From JBBRNH01 sp038247465 (GTDB lineage: Bacteria; Bacteroidota; Bacteroidia; Cytophagales; Spirosomataceae), in assembly GCA_038247465.1 (NCBI GenBank), contig JBBRUV010000073.1, forward strand, positions 1 to 16,076: DNA of 16,076 nucleotides, given 5' to 3'. Position 1 is the first letter of the stretch. Every line of letters begins with the position of its first letter. Below, piece after piece: positions 1 through 8,338 of the stretch. Below the pieces are notes generated by a model. It saw only the letters and a program-made list of their open reading frames with translations. It was not told the origin of the DNA and made no database searches. Both the position numbers and the translations under genes were made by a program.

Positions 1-183
1 GAAATGTACAAAGTCTTTAACATGGGTCACCGCTTAGAGATTTATTTGCCGCTTGCTTTTGCCGGGCGGGTTATCGAAATTTCGCAATCGTTCGGCGTTG
101 AGGCTCAGATAATTGGCCGCGTCGAAGCCTTTGCTGGGAAGCGCGTCACAATTCGGGGAGAAATGGGCGAATTTGTGTATTAA
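1..183 (+). CDS. purM: Phosphoribosylformylglycinamidine cyclo-ligase (AIR synthase), C-terminal end
   Basis: The window opens inside a reading frame with no start that ends at TAA 181-183, giving 60 residues. The segment MYKVFNMGHRLEIYLP closely resembles the C-terminal region of Bacteroidota PurM, where an F-N-M-G-H/R-type motif lies shortly before the end; the last residues are GEMGEFVY. PurM is the cytoplasmic purine-synthesis enzyme that closes FGAM to aminoimidazole ribonucleotide using ATP. The ATP- and substrate-binding N-terminal domain lies outside the window. The next gene starts 12 bases downstream on the same strand, so read-through is possible, though the two products have no obvious shared role. 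The call rests on a short tail recognised by eye, with frame and stop clear. Confidence 0.8.
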   Translation, partial: EMYKVFNMGHRLEIYLPLAFAGRVIEISQSFGVEAQIIGRVEAFAGKRVTIRGEMGEFVY

Positions 184-195
184 ACCAACAACACC

Positions 196-1305
196 ATGCG
201 CCACGCACTGCTGATTTTTTGCTGGATTGGGCTGGCCGGGCTGTCGGCGCGGGGGCAAACGGTGGCGCAGTGGAATTTCGATGCATCAACAACGAACCCC
301 TCATCCGTTGCTGCGAATATTTCTGCCATTAATGCTGCTTTCGGACCGGGTGTGGGTACGAATTTAGGAGCGGTTTCGATTTTTTCTACTGGTAATGGAG
401 GGAAGGCATACATGGGCGAAAGCTGGAATTCACCGTCTTTTGATGGTGGAGCCTACATAGAAATTGGCATTACACCACAGCCCGGCCACAAGGTAACGTT
501 AAGCGCATTCAGCTTTGATTTACAAGCATCTGGAACGGGACCTGGTACGTTCGTTGTCCGTTCGAGTTTGGATAATTTTGGAGGGAATTTGGCAACTGGA
601 ATCATCACGAAAAATGCCTTTGGCTCTCATTCGGCGGGGCTTGGCGGAAGTTTCGCCAATCTTATTACCACTGTCAGATTCAGGGTTTATGCTTACGGCG
701 GAACGAATGTGAATGGCACACTACGCTTTGATAATCTCACACTATCGGGTTTAGTCGCTCTCCCCGTCGAACTGCTGTATTTCCGCGCCCAGCCGCAGGG
801 CAACGCCGTTTCGCTCGCCTGGGCCACTACTTGGGAGCGCAACGCCGGGAAATTCACCATCCAGCGCAGCCGGGATTTGTCGGAGTTTCTGACCATCGGC
901 GAAGTGGCCGCAACGGGCAACACCGACAGCCGCCAAACCTACGCCTTCACCGACCGTTGGCCCGATGCCGGCACGACTTACTACCGCCTGCTGCAAACCG
1001 ACCGCGACGGAACCACGCAACAAGCCAAACCCGTTGCCGTAATCCTCGACGATGACACACCCACATTAGCCGTTCTCGAAAATCCCGCCCCTGCCGACCG
1101 CCTGACCGTTGCCACTCGCAACCTCGCCGGTGCCGTGTTTCGGCTCGTGTCGCTCACGGGGCAATCCGTACCATTATCAACTGAAAATCAGGCGAATAAC
1201 TCAGTCATATTGCGAGCAAACGGGGTAATTTCGGCAGGATTATATTGGTTGCAGGCCATTCGGAGCGATGGCCGGACGCTGGGCCAACGGGTGCTGATTC
1301 GGTGA
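196..1305 (+). CDS. Secreted protein with C-terminal T9SS sorting domain
   Basis: The 369-residue product starts with a clear signal peptide (residues 1-21, hydrophobic core LLIFCWIGLAGL, ending ARGQ). Residues about 22-190 form a Gly/Ser/Thr/Asn-rich beta-sandwich-like passenger with no enzyme motif that I recognise. At residue about 190 the standard Bacteroidota linker module begins (LPVELLYFRAQPQGNAVSLAW), with an FN3-like fold through AGTTYYRLLQTDRDG. The last ~75 residues look like a type A T9SS sorting domain (VLENPAPADRLTV, VFRLVSLTGQ, SAGLYWLQA, final QRVLIR). The protein is therefore expected to cross the outer membrane by the type IX system and be attached or released. Composition is mosaic: sample lines of the passenger DNA are about 43-47% GC, while the linker is about 65-72%. 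The function of the passenger is unknown. Confidence 0.85.
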   Translation: MRHALLIFCWIGLAGLSARGQTVAQWNFDASTTNPSSVAANISAINAAFGPGVGTNLGAVSIFSTGNGGKAYMGESWNSPSFDGGAYIEIGITPQPGHKVTLSAFSFDLQASGTGPGTFVVRSSLDNFGGNLATGIITKNAFGSHSAGLGGSFANLITTVRFRVYAYGGTNVNGTLRFDNLTLSGLVALPVELLYFRAQPQGNAVSLAWATTWERNAGKFTIQRSRDLSEFLTIGEVAATGNTDSRQTYAFTDRWPDAGTTYYRLLQTDRDGTTQQAKPVAVILDDDTPTLAVLENPAPADRLTVATRNLAGAVFRLVSLTGQSVPLSTENQANNSVILRANGVISAGLYWLQAIRSDGRTLGQRVLIR

Positions 1306-1328
1306 GGTTAGATTCGTCCGGGGAGATT

Positions 1329-3428
1329 TCAAAAACGCCAGCGGGCCTGTATTTTCACTTCTCCTTTGTGCGGAACCGTTGTTTCGTCAAGCCCGGAGCC
1401 AATGGTCGGCTGGTCGAATACGTTGGTTCTGGCCCAGCGAAGCCATAAATCAAGCCGTTTGCTGGCCCCGTATTGCACCAGCAGATACTGCCGGATTCCC
1501 TGATTAAAATAAGCCGGAAACGAAAACGCATACAGCACATCGCGCTCGTAAATATACTGACGGCTGTCGTAATCGTCAGTCCCAAACAGGGCCAACCGTC
1601 CCGTCGCGCTCCATCGGCCCCGCTCGTAGGTGGCATCCTGCACAACGGTCCCTCCCCACGACGGCCTTAGTCCGGCATACCGAAAATACCCGCCCTGCAC
1701 CCGTGAGCGCAGCGTCAGGCCCGGCGCGGCCTGCCACTCGGCGGTCAGGGCCAAGTTCCGGCGCGTAGTGCCAATCACAGCTTTGGGCGAGGTTCTGCTC
1801 TTGGGGTCGTTTTTTTGCTTGTGTTCGTCGTGATACACCAGCGCGAAGGTTGTCCGGCGGTTGGGGGTATAGGTGGCCGACAGCAGAAAATCAACTCCAC
1901 TCGATGGCGCGTCAATCAGGTATTTCCACCACCGAAACCGGAACGCATCCACGTAGCCGCCGAGGGTCAGTTTGCGGTAAACGCTGTATTTCAGGCCCGC
2001 ATACAGCCCAGTTTCGTTGGTGTTTCGGGTCGCTTCGCTGAAGGCATTGGCATAAAAACTGTGAAAATTCCGGTCGTAATGCCGCGCCACGATTGCCGCA
2101 TCCAATCGCCGGTTCAGGCTCATCACGGCTCCGCCAACGGCCCCGATTCCGCCCGAATTGGTGCGTGAACCGCTGCTGTATGCCGCTTCGCCGAAGAAAT
2201 TTACATTTTGCCAGACATACCCGCCGTGCAGCCCCAAAACCCGGTTTTGTTTGCCCGTAAACTCGTACTTGTTGTATGGGAGGTTACGTTTTTGAATTCC
2301 GACATCAAACGTGGTTTGCAGGATTGTTGCCCCAATTTGCGTTCGGGCATCGGGCCGAAACAGCAGGTGTGCGCCCAGATTAGTCTCCCGTAAACTGCCC
2401 TGATCGTCTCGTTCCGACGGCGTTCGGTGCAGCCCCGACGTTTGCAGCGACGAAATCAGGTCTTCGTCTGCTGGTAATTTGCCAGCCACCGTGTTGGCAT
2501 CGCGCCGGTTTCGGGCGGCTAAAAGCGTGATTTCCAGCGCGGGCATCAGGGCGTAGGTGGCCGTTGCGCCCCTGAAATAGCCATACTCAGTGAGCGAGGT
2601 GTAGGGCCGTGCGCCGAGGGTAGGCCGTCGGGTGGTCAGTACGGTTTCGGCACTTTTGCCCAGCACAAACCCCGCCGATAGCACCAATCCCTGCCCAATC
2701 TGCATTTGATAATCGCCGATAATCATGTTTCGCCACCGGCCCTTATTCTGGATTTGGGCATGAAACGACAGGTAATCAGCCCCGTAACGCCCCGTTTGTG
2801 GTTGCCAGTCGAAGGCCATTTCGCCGGGGTCTTTCTCAACAGTGAAGCCAAAACTGAACGCACGGGGGCGGCTGTATCGGTAGCGGGCATACCATTGGCT
2901 GGCCGGGCCGATGTAGCGTGTGGGTAGTTTGCCGTTTTTGCCGGGCGTGGCGGCAGAGAATCCCTTTTGCTGTTCTACGGTTCGTTCATATCTAACAATC
3001 AGGTAGTTATCGGTGGGCGTAGGTAACGCATCCAACAAACCTGTGCCGCCCGAAACGGTTACGAATGGCAGCAATCGCCGGATGGTTAATACGTCGAACC
3101 CCGGCACGGCCTGGAGTTCCAGCACCGAGAGCAGATTGCCGTTTTCGGTGCGGTAAGTCAGTAGGGCCGTCAGTTGACGTTCGTCGAGGAGGTAGGTTGA
3201 CGAGAGTTCGTCGCGGGTGGCGGTGTTGAGGTCAAGCGGATTGGTATAGAGTTGGGCCAGCGCGTCGAACACAGCCTGATAATCAATGCCCTCGGTCTGA
3301 ACGGGAAATAAATCCTGCAAGAAGCGGTTCAGATCGGCCCCCTGCCGGTTGGCGGTGTTGGGCTGAGCGACAAGCGTCGGAACAACGGCCAGCAGTAGCC
3401 AGCAAAGGAGGGCGAAATGGCGGGTCAA
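1329..3428 (-). CDS. Helix-hairpin-helix protein with predicted outer-membrane beta-barrel
   Basis: The 699-residue product has a signal peptide (residues 1-21, LLCWLLLAVVPTLVAQ). Residues about 64-123 carry paired helix-hairpin-helix motifs of ComEA type: DLNTATRDEL, then LSVLELQAVPGFD and LTIRRLLPFV. The remaining ~560 residues are alternating aromatic/polar strands such as WYARYRYSRPRAFSFGF and end in ARWRF; a terminal Phe is typical of outer-membrane barrels. Bacteroidota genomes commonly encode such ~700-residue HhH-plus-barrel proteins; their function is not settled and DNA uptake or DNA binding at the envelope is only a guess. The start is TTG at 3426-3428: no ATG lies upstream before the in-frame stop at 3465-3467, and no internal Met precedes the signal core. 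It converges with the T9SS gene, leaving 23 bases between the stops. Confidence 0.85.
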   Translation of the reverse strand: MTRHFALLCWLLLAVVPTLVAQPNTANRQGADLNRFLQDLFPVQTEGIDYQAVFDALAQLYTNPLDLNTATRDELSSTYLLDERQLTALLTYRTENGNLLSVLELQAVPGFDVLTIRRLLPFVTVSGGTGLLDALPTPTDNYLIVRYERTVEQQKGFSAATPGKNGKLPTRYIGPASQWYARYRYSRPRAFSFGFTVEKDPGEMAFDWQPQTGRYGADYLSFHAQIQNKGRWRNMIIGDYQMQIGQGLVLSAGFVLGKSAETVLTTRRPTLGARPYTSLTEYGYFRGATATYALMPALEITLLAARNRRDANTVAGKLPADEDLISSLQTSGLHRTPSERDDQGSLRETNLGAHLLFRPDARTQIGATILQTTFDVGIQKRNLPYNKYEFTGKQNRVLGLHGGYVWQNVNFFGEAAYSSGSRTNSGGIGAVGGAVMSLNRRLDAAIVARHYDRNFHSFYANAFSEATRNTNETGLYAGLKYSVYRKLTLGGYVDAFRFRWWKYLIDAPSSGVDFLLSATYTPNRRTTFALVYHDEHKQKNDPKSRTSPKAVIGTTRRNLALTAEWQAAPGLTLRSRVQGGYFRYAGLRPSWGGTVVQDATYERGRWSATGRLALFGTDDYDSRQYIYERDVLYAFSFPAYFNQGIRQYLLVQYGASKRLDLWLRWARTNVFDQPTIGSGLDETTVPHKGEVKIQARWRF

Positions 3429-3459
3429 CGGGCTGATACTGTTACGGTTAGTAGTCGGG

Positions 3460-3489
3460 CAAAGCTACACCATACCGATGAAAATGCAA
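3460..3489 (-). promoter_or_regulatory. Bacteroidota-type promoter for the HhH/barrel gene
   Basis: On the minus strand TAGCTTTG (3467 to 3460) matches the Bacteroidota -7 consensus TAnnTTTG exactly, and a TTG (3489 to 3487) lies 19 bases upstream, the expected -33 spacing. Transcription would begin near 3453, leaving a leader of about 25 bases before the TTG start at 3428. The match is by eye; no start-site data are available. Confidence 0.55.
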
Positions 3490-3572
3490 CACCGATTTTT
3501 GCCCCGATAACAAACTGCAACGCCCGCCGTTGTAGCTTGCAGACCCAACAAACAACCCCGTTTATCATCCCC

Positions 3573-5693
3573 ATGAAAAAGTCTGTTCTCCGGTTAATTG
3601 CCATACTCTGCCTGACCGTTTCGCTCGCCAATGCCCAGCCCGGTGCCACGTTTAAGGCCGATACCATCCGGGCCAATCCGCTTGACCTCGGCAAGATGTG
3701 GACGTTTGACAACCCGCCCACCGACTATTTCCAGAAAACCTACGGCTTCCGGCCCGACCAAGCCTGGTTCGATGCCGTGCAGTTGGCTTCGCTGCGATTC
3801 GCCGATTATTGCTCGGCCTCGTTTGTGTCGGCTAATGGCTTGGTAATGACCAACCACCACTGCGCCCGCGAGTCGGGGACGGGAGTGGCCCGTAAAGGCG
3901 AAGACCTGAACGCCACCGGATTCTTTGCCAAAACCCCCGCCGACGAGCGCAAGGTGGACGGGCTTTTTGTTGATCAACTCGTAAAAATCGAAGATATTAC
4001 CAAGCGCGTTCAGGATGCCATTACCGCTGCCGGAGCCACCGAACAGGCGCAGATTCAGGCCCGTGAAAAAGAGTTTGGGGTTATCAAAACCGAATATGCC
4101 ACCAAAACGGGTTTTGCCGGGCTTGAACTCCAGACCATCACGTTTTATAACGGCGGGCGATACGCGCTGTACGGCTTCAAACGCTATACCGACGTTCGGC
4201 TGGTGTTTATGCCCGAACTGCAACTCGGCTTTTTTGGCGGTGATCCTGACAATTTTACCTACCCGCGTTACGCCCTCGACTGCTCGTTTTTTCGGGTCTA
4301 TGAGAGCAATAAACCCCTGACAACCAGCAACTTTTTTAAGTTTAACCTGAATGGCGTTCGGGATGGCGAACCCGTTTTTGTAACCGGCAACCCCGGCAGC
4401 ACCGAGCGGCTGAAAACCGTTGCTGAACTCGAATACGACCGTGATTTCAGAATGCCATATATTCTCACGTTGCTCCGGGGCCGGTCTGACGCGCTGCAAG
4501 CCTACAACGCCACCGCCAAAAGTGATAGCGTACTGAACGAGATTTTTGGTCTGGAAAACAGCTACAAAGCCTACAAAGGCCAACTCGACGGCCTCCGCAA
4601 CCCGTATCTTTTAGCCCGGAAAGCCGCATTCGAGAAAGAATTTAGAGCGCAGGCCACTCAGAAAAACATCCCGACCAAAGCCTGGGACGACCTCGCGGCT
4701 AACGTTGCCGAACTCCGCACGCAGTTTACGGCCAACACCTATCTGGCCCCCAATCCGTTTGCTACGGGCGAAGTGTTGGCCTTTGCCCGGCAGTTGGCGC
4801 AGTTCGGCGAGTTGAGCGTGACCAAACCGCAGGCCGCCGAGCAGTCGCGGGAGTTAATGGTGGCTCCTAAAATCAAAAGCCGGGTCCTGGAAGAAGCCTT
4901 TCTGGCTGCGCACCTCACCGAAGTTCAGGCCGCGCTCGGTGATGACGACCCTTACGTGAAAACGGCTCTGGGTGGACGGTCGCCGAAAGACGAGGCCAAG
5001 TACCTGTTAGACAACACCAAACTGACCGATGCTGCCTTTGTGAACGACCTCGTTACGCGGGGTGGCAGCATCACCTCGTCGTCTGACCCGATGCTGGTGT
5101 TAGCCCGCGATGCCATGAGCCGATACAGCGCGGCAAATCAATTAGTGCGGCAGATTCAGCCCCGGCAAACGGTCTTGCGGTCTGAATTGGGCCGGAGTTT
5201 ATACGCGATTTATGGCACGGCGGTTCCGCCCGATGCCACGTTTTCGCTCCGTATCAACGACGGGGTGGTAAAGGGTTATCCTTATAACGGAACTGTTGCG
5301 CCGGTTCTGACTACGTTTGCCGGACTATACGACCGGAGTTACTCCTTCGGCAACAAGTTTCCGTGGCAACTGCCCGCCCGCTGGAACAACCCGCCCGCCG
5401 AGCTGCTCCGTCAGCCGATGAATTTCATTTCGACCAACGACATTATCGGAGGCAATTCCGGCTCGCCGATTATCAACAAAAATCGCGAGGCCGTTGGCTT
5501 AGTCTTCGATGGCAACATGGAGAGTCTGCCCGGCGATTTTATCTTTGTGCCGGATGCCAACCGCGCCATTTCAGTTCATGCGGGCGGCATGGTTGCGGCC
5601 ATGCGCCATATCTACAAAGCCGACCGACTGGTGCAGGAGCTAACAGGAGCGGCTGTGGCGAAGATACTGGTGGCTCCGAAAGCCAAAAAATAG
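3573..5693 (+). CDS. S46 family serine dipeptidyl-peptidase, DPP7-like
   Basis: The 706-residue product is close to the usual ~710-720 of S46 peptidases, which release dipeptides from the N-terminus of peptides in the periplasm. A signal peptide occupies residues 1-21 (core VLRLIAILCLTVSLANA). The chymotrypsin-like catalytic residues are visible: His96 in MTNHHCARESG, an Asp in FGGDPDNFTYPRY (224 or 226), and Ser629 in GGNSGSP. Eighteen residues after the Ser is Gly647 (FDGN), the position that is Arg in the acidic-specific DPP11 and Gly in DPP7, so preference for hydrophobic or broad P1 residues is inferred. ATG 3573 was chosen because it directly precedes the signal peptide; the open frame runs back to 3417 but that part overlaps the divergent gene and has no secretion signal. 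The M20 gene follows 72 bases later. Confidence 0.93.
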   Translation: MKKSVLRLIAILCLTVSLANAQPGATFKADTIRANPLDLGKMWTFDNPPTDYFQKTYGFRPDQAWFDAVQLASLRFADYCSASFVSANGLVMTNHHCARESGTGVARKGEDLNATGFFAKTPADERKVDGLFVDQLVKIEDITKRVQDAITAAGATEQAQIQAREKEFGVIKTEYATKTGFAGLELQTITFYNGGRYALYGFKRYTDVRLVFMPELQLGFFGGDPDNFTYPRYALDCSFFRVYESNKPLTTSNFFKFNLNGVRDGEPVFVTGNPGSTERLKTVAELEYDRDFRMPYILTLLRGRSDALQAYNATAKSDSVLNEIFGLENSYKAYKGQLDGLRNPYLLARKAAFEKEFRAQATQKNIPTKAWDDLAANVAELRTQFTANTYLAPNPFATGEVLAFARQLAQFGELSVTKPQAAEQSRELMVAPKIKSRVLEEAFLAAHLTEVQAALGDDDPYVKTALGGRSPKDEAKYLLDNTKLTDAAFVNDLVTRGGSITSSSDPMLVLARDAMSRYSAANQLVRQIQPRQTVLRSELGRSLYAIYGTAVPPDATFSLRINDGVVKGYPYNGTVAPVLTTFAGLYDRSYSFGNKFPWQLPARWNNPPAELLRQPMNFISTNDIIGGNSGSPIINKNREAVGLVFDGNMESLPGDFIFVPDANRAISVHAGGMVAAMRHIYKADRLVQELTGAAVAKILVAPKAKK

Positions 5694-5765
5694 GGTTTAT
5701 TGCTGTCTTTTAATGCTACGGCGGGAAGGGGAGCGAACAGATGAAATTAATATCATAACGTATTC

Positions 5766-6968
5766 ATGCTTGATTCAATAAAAACCCTTGCCCGGCAGTA
5801 CGCCCCCGATGTAGTGAAAACCCGCCGACACCTGCACGCCCACCCCGAACTCTCGTTTCACGAACACGAAACGGCCCGATTCATCGCCAACGAACTGAAA
5901 GCCATTGGCTTAGTGCCGCAGGAAGGCGTAGCCGGTACGGGTGTAGTGGCCCTGATTGAAGGAAAAAAAATCAACATGAATGGCGCAAACAGCCCCCGAA
6001 CCGTTGGCCTGCGGGCCGATATGGACGCGCTGCCCATCCGCGAGGCCAACGACGTTCCCTATAAATCAACTGTTGCCGGGGTCATGCACGCCTGCGGTCA
6101 CGATGCACACACGGCCAGTTTGCTTGGTTGCGCCCGGATTCTGACCACGTTGCGCGACGAATTTTCGGGAACGATCAAACTCGTCTTTCAGCCCGCCGAA
6201 GAAAAAGCGCCCGGTGGTGCGTCGCTCATGATTCGGGAGGGCGTTTTAGAAAATCCGGCCCCGGTGAGCATGATTGGGCAGCACGTCGCGCCGAATATTC
6301 CGGTGGGTAAAATCGGGTTTCGGGAGGGGATGTACATGGCCTCGACCGACGAACTGTACCTGACCGTGCGGGGCAAGGGCGGCCACGCGGCCCAGCCCAG
6401 TGCGCTCGTTGATCCGGTGCTGATTGCGTCTCACATTGTGGTGGCGATGCAACAGATTATCAGCCGCAACCGGCCCCCGGCCAGTCCGTCGGTGCTGTCG
6501 TTCGGGCGGTTTATTGCCGATGGCGTAACCAATGTGATTCCTAACGAGGTGACGCTCGAAGGTACGTTTCGGTGCATGAACGAAGAATGGCGTGAAGAAG
6601 GGCTGCGCCGAATGCAAAAACTTGCCGAGGGCATGGCCGAAGCCATGGGCGGCACCTGCGAATTTACCCGCGTAACCGGCTACCCGTTTCTGCAAAATCA
6701 CCCCGAACTCACCCGGCGGCTCCGCGCCGAAACCGTTGCTTACATCGGTCAGGAGAACGTGATTGATCTTGATCTGTGGATGGCGGGCGAAGATTTCGCG
6801 TTTTATTCGCAGGTGGTGGACTCGTGTTTTTACCGGCTCGGCACCCGCAACGACGCACGGGGCATCACGTCGGGAGTGCATACGCCGACATTCGATATTG
6901 ACGAGGCCGCGCTTGAAACCGGGCCGGGGCTGATGGCCTGGCTAGCCCTGCGGGAGCTGGCCCGGTGA
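5766..6968 (+). CDS. M20 family metallo-amidohydrolase (N-acyl amino acid / peptide amidase type)
   Basis: The 400-residue product has the full pattern of the M20 aminoacylase/hippurate hydrolase/IAA-amidohydrolase family: RRHLHAHPELSFHEHET near the N-terminus, GLRADMDALPI (81-91), MHACGHDAHTA with ligands Cys110 and His112, FQPAEE with Glu145/146, His173 in GQHV, GGHAAQP (205-211) at the start of the dimerisation domain, AGEDFAFY (340-347) and His372 in GVHTPTFDID. These are the expected residues of a two-metal site cleaving an amide bond of N-acylated amino acids or small peptides; the actual substrate cannot be read from sequence. No signal peptide is present, so it acts in the cytoplasm. 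It lies 72 bases after the S46 peptidase on the same strand, with no promoter I can recognise, so co-transcription is plausible. The stop codon lies inside a small hairpin. Confidence 0.92.
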   Translation: MLDSIKTLARQYAPDVVKTRRHLHAHPELSFHEHETARFIANELKAIGLVPQEGVAGTGVVALIEGKKINMNGANSPRTVGLRADMDALPIREANDVPYKSTVAGVMHACGHDAHTASLLGCARILTTLRDEFSGTIKLVFQPAEEKAPGGASLMIREGVLENPAPVSMIGQHVAPNIPVGKIGFREGMYMASTDELYLTVRGKGGHAAQPSALVDPVLIASHIVVAMQQIISRNRPPASPSVLSFGRFIADGVTNVIPNEVTLEGTFRCMNEEWREEGLRRMQKLAEGMAEAMGGTCEFTRVTGYPFLQNHPELTRRLRAETVAYIGQENVIDLDLWMAGEDFAFYSQVVDSCFYRLGTRNDARGITSGVHTPTFDIDEAALETGPGLMAWLALRELAR

Positions 6969-6976
6969 GCGGGCCA
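6958..6976. terminator. Possible terminator hairpin between convergent genes
   Basis: TGGCCCG (6958-6964) and CGGGCCA (6970-6976) form a perfect 7-bp stem with a 5-base loop that contains part of the M20 stop codon. The downstream plus-strand sequence is CCATTATTTAC, only weakly T-rich, and there is no T-tract in the other direction. It sits in the only space between two convergent genes, so a termination role is reasonable but not well supported. Confidence 0.35.
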
Positions 6977-6997
6977 CCATTATTTACCCTTCTTGGT

Positions 6998-8185
6998 TTA
7001 TACCCCTTCATAAACAGGCTTGTAGGCCACGGCATCAACCACAATTTTGGCGATGATCTCGCGCATGATTTCTGAGGTGCCCCCCGCGATGGTGCCAACT
7101 CGGGCATCGCGGTATGCGCGGGCAATGGGATAATCTTCGATGTAGCCAAAGCCACCAAAAAACTGTAGGCACGTGTCCACCACCCGCTTTTGCATTTCGG
7201 AGGTGTAAAGTTTCGCCATCGAACATTCTTTTACCACGCTGTCGCCCTGCGAAAACAGCCAGCAGGTGTGATAAACAAACTGTTTGGCAACTTCGATTTC
7301 CGTAGCAACGTCGGCGATTTTGTGGCGTATAGCCTGAAACGTCCCGATTTTCTTGCCGAAAGCTGCCCGTTCCTGCAAATACTGCAACGTCCATTCCAGG
7401 GCCAGTTCTGCCCCCGAAACGGCCATTACTGCCGCCACTAAGCGTTCAAGTTGCAGGCTTTCCATGAGGTAGTAAAAACCTCGGTTTTCTTGCCCGATGA
7501 GGTTTTGGGCCGACACCCGCACGTCGTCGAATCGGATTTCGGCGGTGTCTGACGAGTGCCAGCCCATTTTGTTAAGTTTGGTTCGGGTGATGCCGGGGCT
7601 GTCTAAATCAACCACAATCAGGCTGATGCCACCCGCGCCAGCCTGTGGATTAGTCTTGACGGCCAGCGTGATAAAATCGCCGTAGGTGCCGTTGCTGATA
7701 AAGGTTTTGGCCCCGTTGATGACGTATTCGTCGCCCAACTCGGTAAGGATGGCGGTTGTGCGGATGGCCGACACGTCGGAGCCAGTGTCTGGTTCGGTGA
7801 TGCCGAGGGCGGCTACTTTCTGTCCCAGAATGGCAGGAACAAGGTATTTTGCTTTTGTTTCGGCGTTCCCGACCTTGAAAATATGGTTAATTGCCATGTA
7901 TTCGTGAACGCTTACGGCAGTGGTAAAACCGCCCATGCCGCAACGGGCCAATTCTTCCAGAAAAACCACCGAAAACCAAAAATCGGCCCCGGAGCCGCCG
8001 TGTTCGTCGGGAAACGGCAGCCCCAGAAAGCCTAATTCGCCCATGCGCTGAAATACACTGACGGGGATTCGCCGGGCGGTCTCCCACTCCTCGGTGTGCG
8101 GCACCACTTCTTTCTGGATAAACTGCCGGACGCTTTGCCGGAATAGCTCGTGTTCGTCGGTAAAATATAGGGAGGAGCGTTTCAT
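6998..8185 (-). CDS. Acyl-CoA dehydrogenase, long-chain/isovaleryl active-site type
   Basis: The 395-residue product has a standard length and the family's three-part fold: helical N-domain, FAD-contacting beta domain with GITEPDTGSDVSAI (128-141) and INGAKTFISNG (156-166), and helical C-domain with AFGKKIGTFQAIRHKIAD (275-292) and QFFGGFGYIEDY (341-352). It would be a cytoplasmic FAD enzyme making trans-2-enoyl-CoA with electron transfer to ETF. The medium/short-chain catalytic Glu position is Gly368 here (IAGGTSEI), as in long-chain enzymes, and the alternative base is present as Glu247 in SLQLERLV. Substrate may be long or branched acyl-CoA. ATG 8185 was preferred over an in-frame TTG at 8200. 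No ETF or thiolase genes are adjacent. Confidence 0.93.
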   Translation of the reverse strand: MKRSSLYFTDEHELFRQSVRQFIQKEVVPHTEEWETARRIPVSVFQRMGELGFLGLPFPDEHGGSGADFWFSVVFLEELARCGMGGFTTAVSVHEYMAINHIFKVGNAETKAKYLVPAILGQKVAALGITEPDTGSDVSAIRTTAILTELGDEYVINGAKTFISNGTYGDFITLAVKTNPQAGAGGISLIVVDLDSPGITRTKLNKMGWHSSDTAEIRFDDVRVSAQNLIGQENRGFYYLMESLQLERLVAAVMAVSGAELALEWTLQYLQERAAFGKKIGTFQAIRHKIADVATEIEVAKQFVYHTCWLFSQGDSVVKECSMAKLYTSEMQKRVVDTCLQFFGGFGYIEDYPIARAYRDARVGTIAGGTSEIMREIIAKIVVDAVAYKPVYEGV

Positions 8186-8224
8186 AAGGAGTTGATGCAA
8201 TTTTTTCTATTGAAAATGATACAA

Positions 8225-8232
8225 CAAAGATA
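8225..8232 (-). promoter_or_regulatory. Possible -7 box for the acyl-CoA dehydrogenase gene
   Basis: Read on the minus strand the octamer is TATCTTTG, an exact TAnnTTTG match, ending 39 bases before the ATG at 8185. I find no clear TTG at the -33 spacing, so this is weaker than the box at 3460. The 153-base divergent gap 8186-8338 otherwise shows no operator-like repeat, and I see no matching box for the plus-strand barrel gene. Confidence 0.4.
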
Positions 8233-8338
8233 CTCAGAGCCGGGCCGTTTAGGAAGAACAGGTAATTGGGTGAAACATTTAGAAAAGGCAGGTGTTATCG
8301 GGTGAGCCTACACAAACTGAAGGCCAACCAACGACTTT

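Noticed and set aside
1815..2168. Plus-strand open frame opposite the HhH/barrel gene
   Set aside because: No start context, no domain, and the opposite frame is a convincing 699-residue protein.
3417..3572. Upstream extension of the S46 gene by 52 codons
   Set aside because: It would place the signal peptide internally and overlap the divergent gene's start and promoter.
3594..4583. Long antisense open frame (329 codons) opposite the S46 peptidase
   Set aside because: It lies wholly within a well-supported gene on the other strand, has no recognisable domain and reflects codon bias of a GC-rich gene.
6246..6881. Antisense open frame of 211 codons opposite the M20 hydrolase
   Set aside because: It is His/Arg/Gly-rich with no motif, fully inside a gene with all catalytic residues in place.
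8186..8200. TTG start adding five residues to the acyl-CoA dehydrogenase
   Set aside because: ATG at 8185 is available and gives the normal N-terminus; the added residues show no conserved feature.
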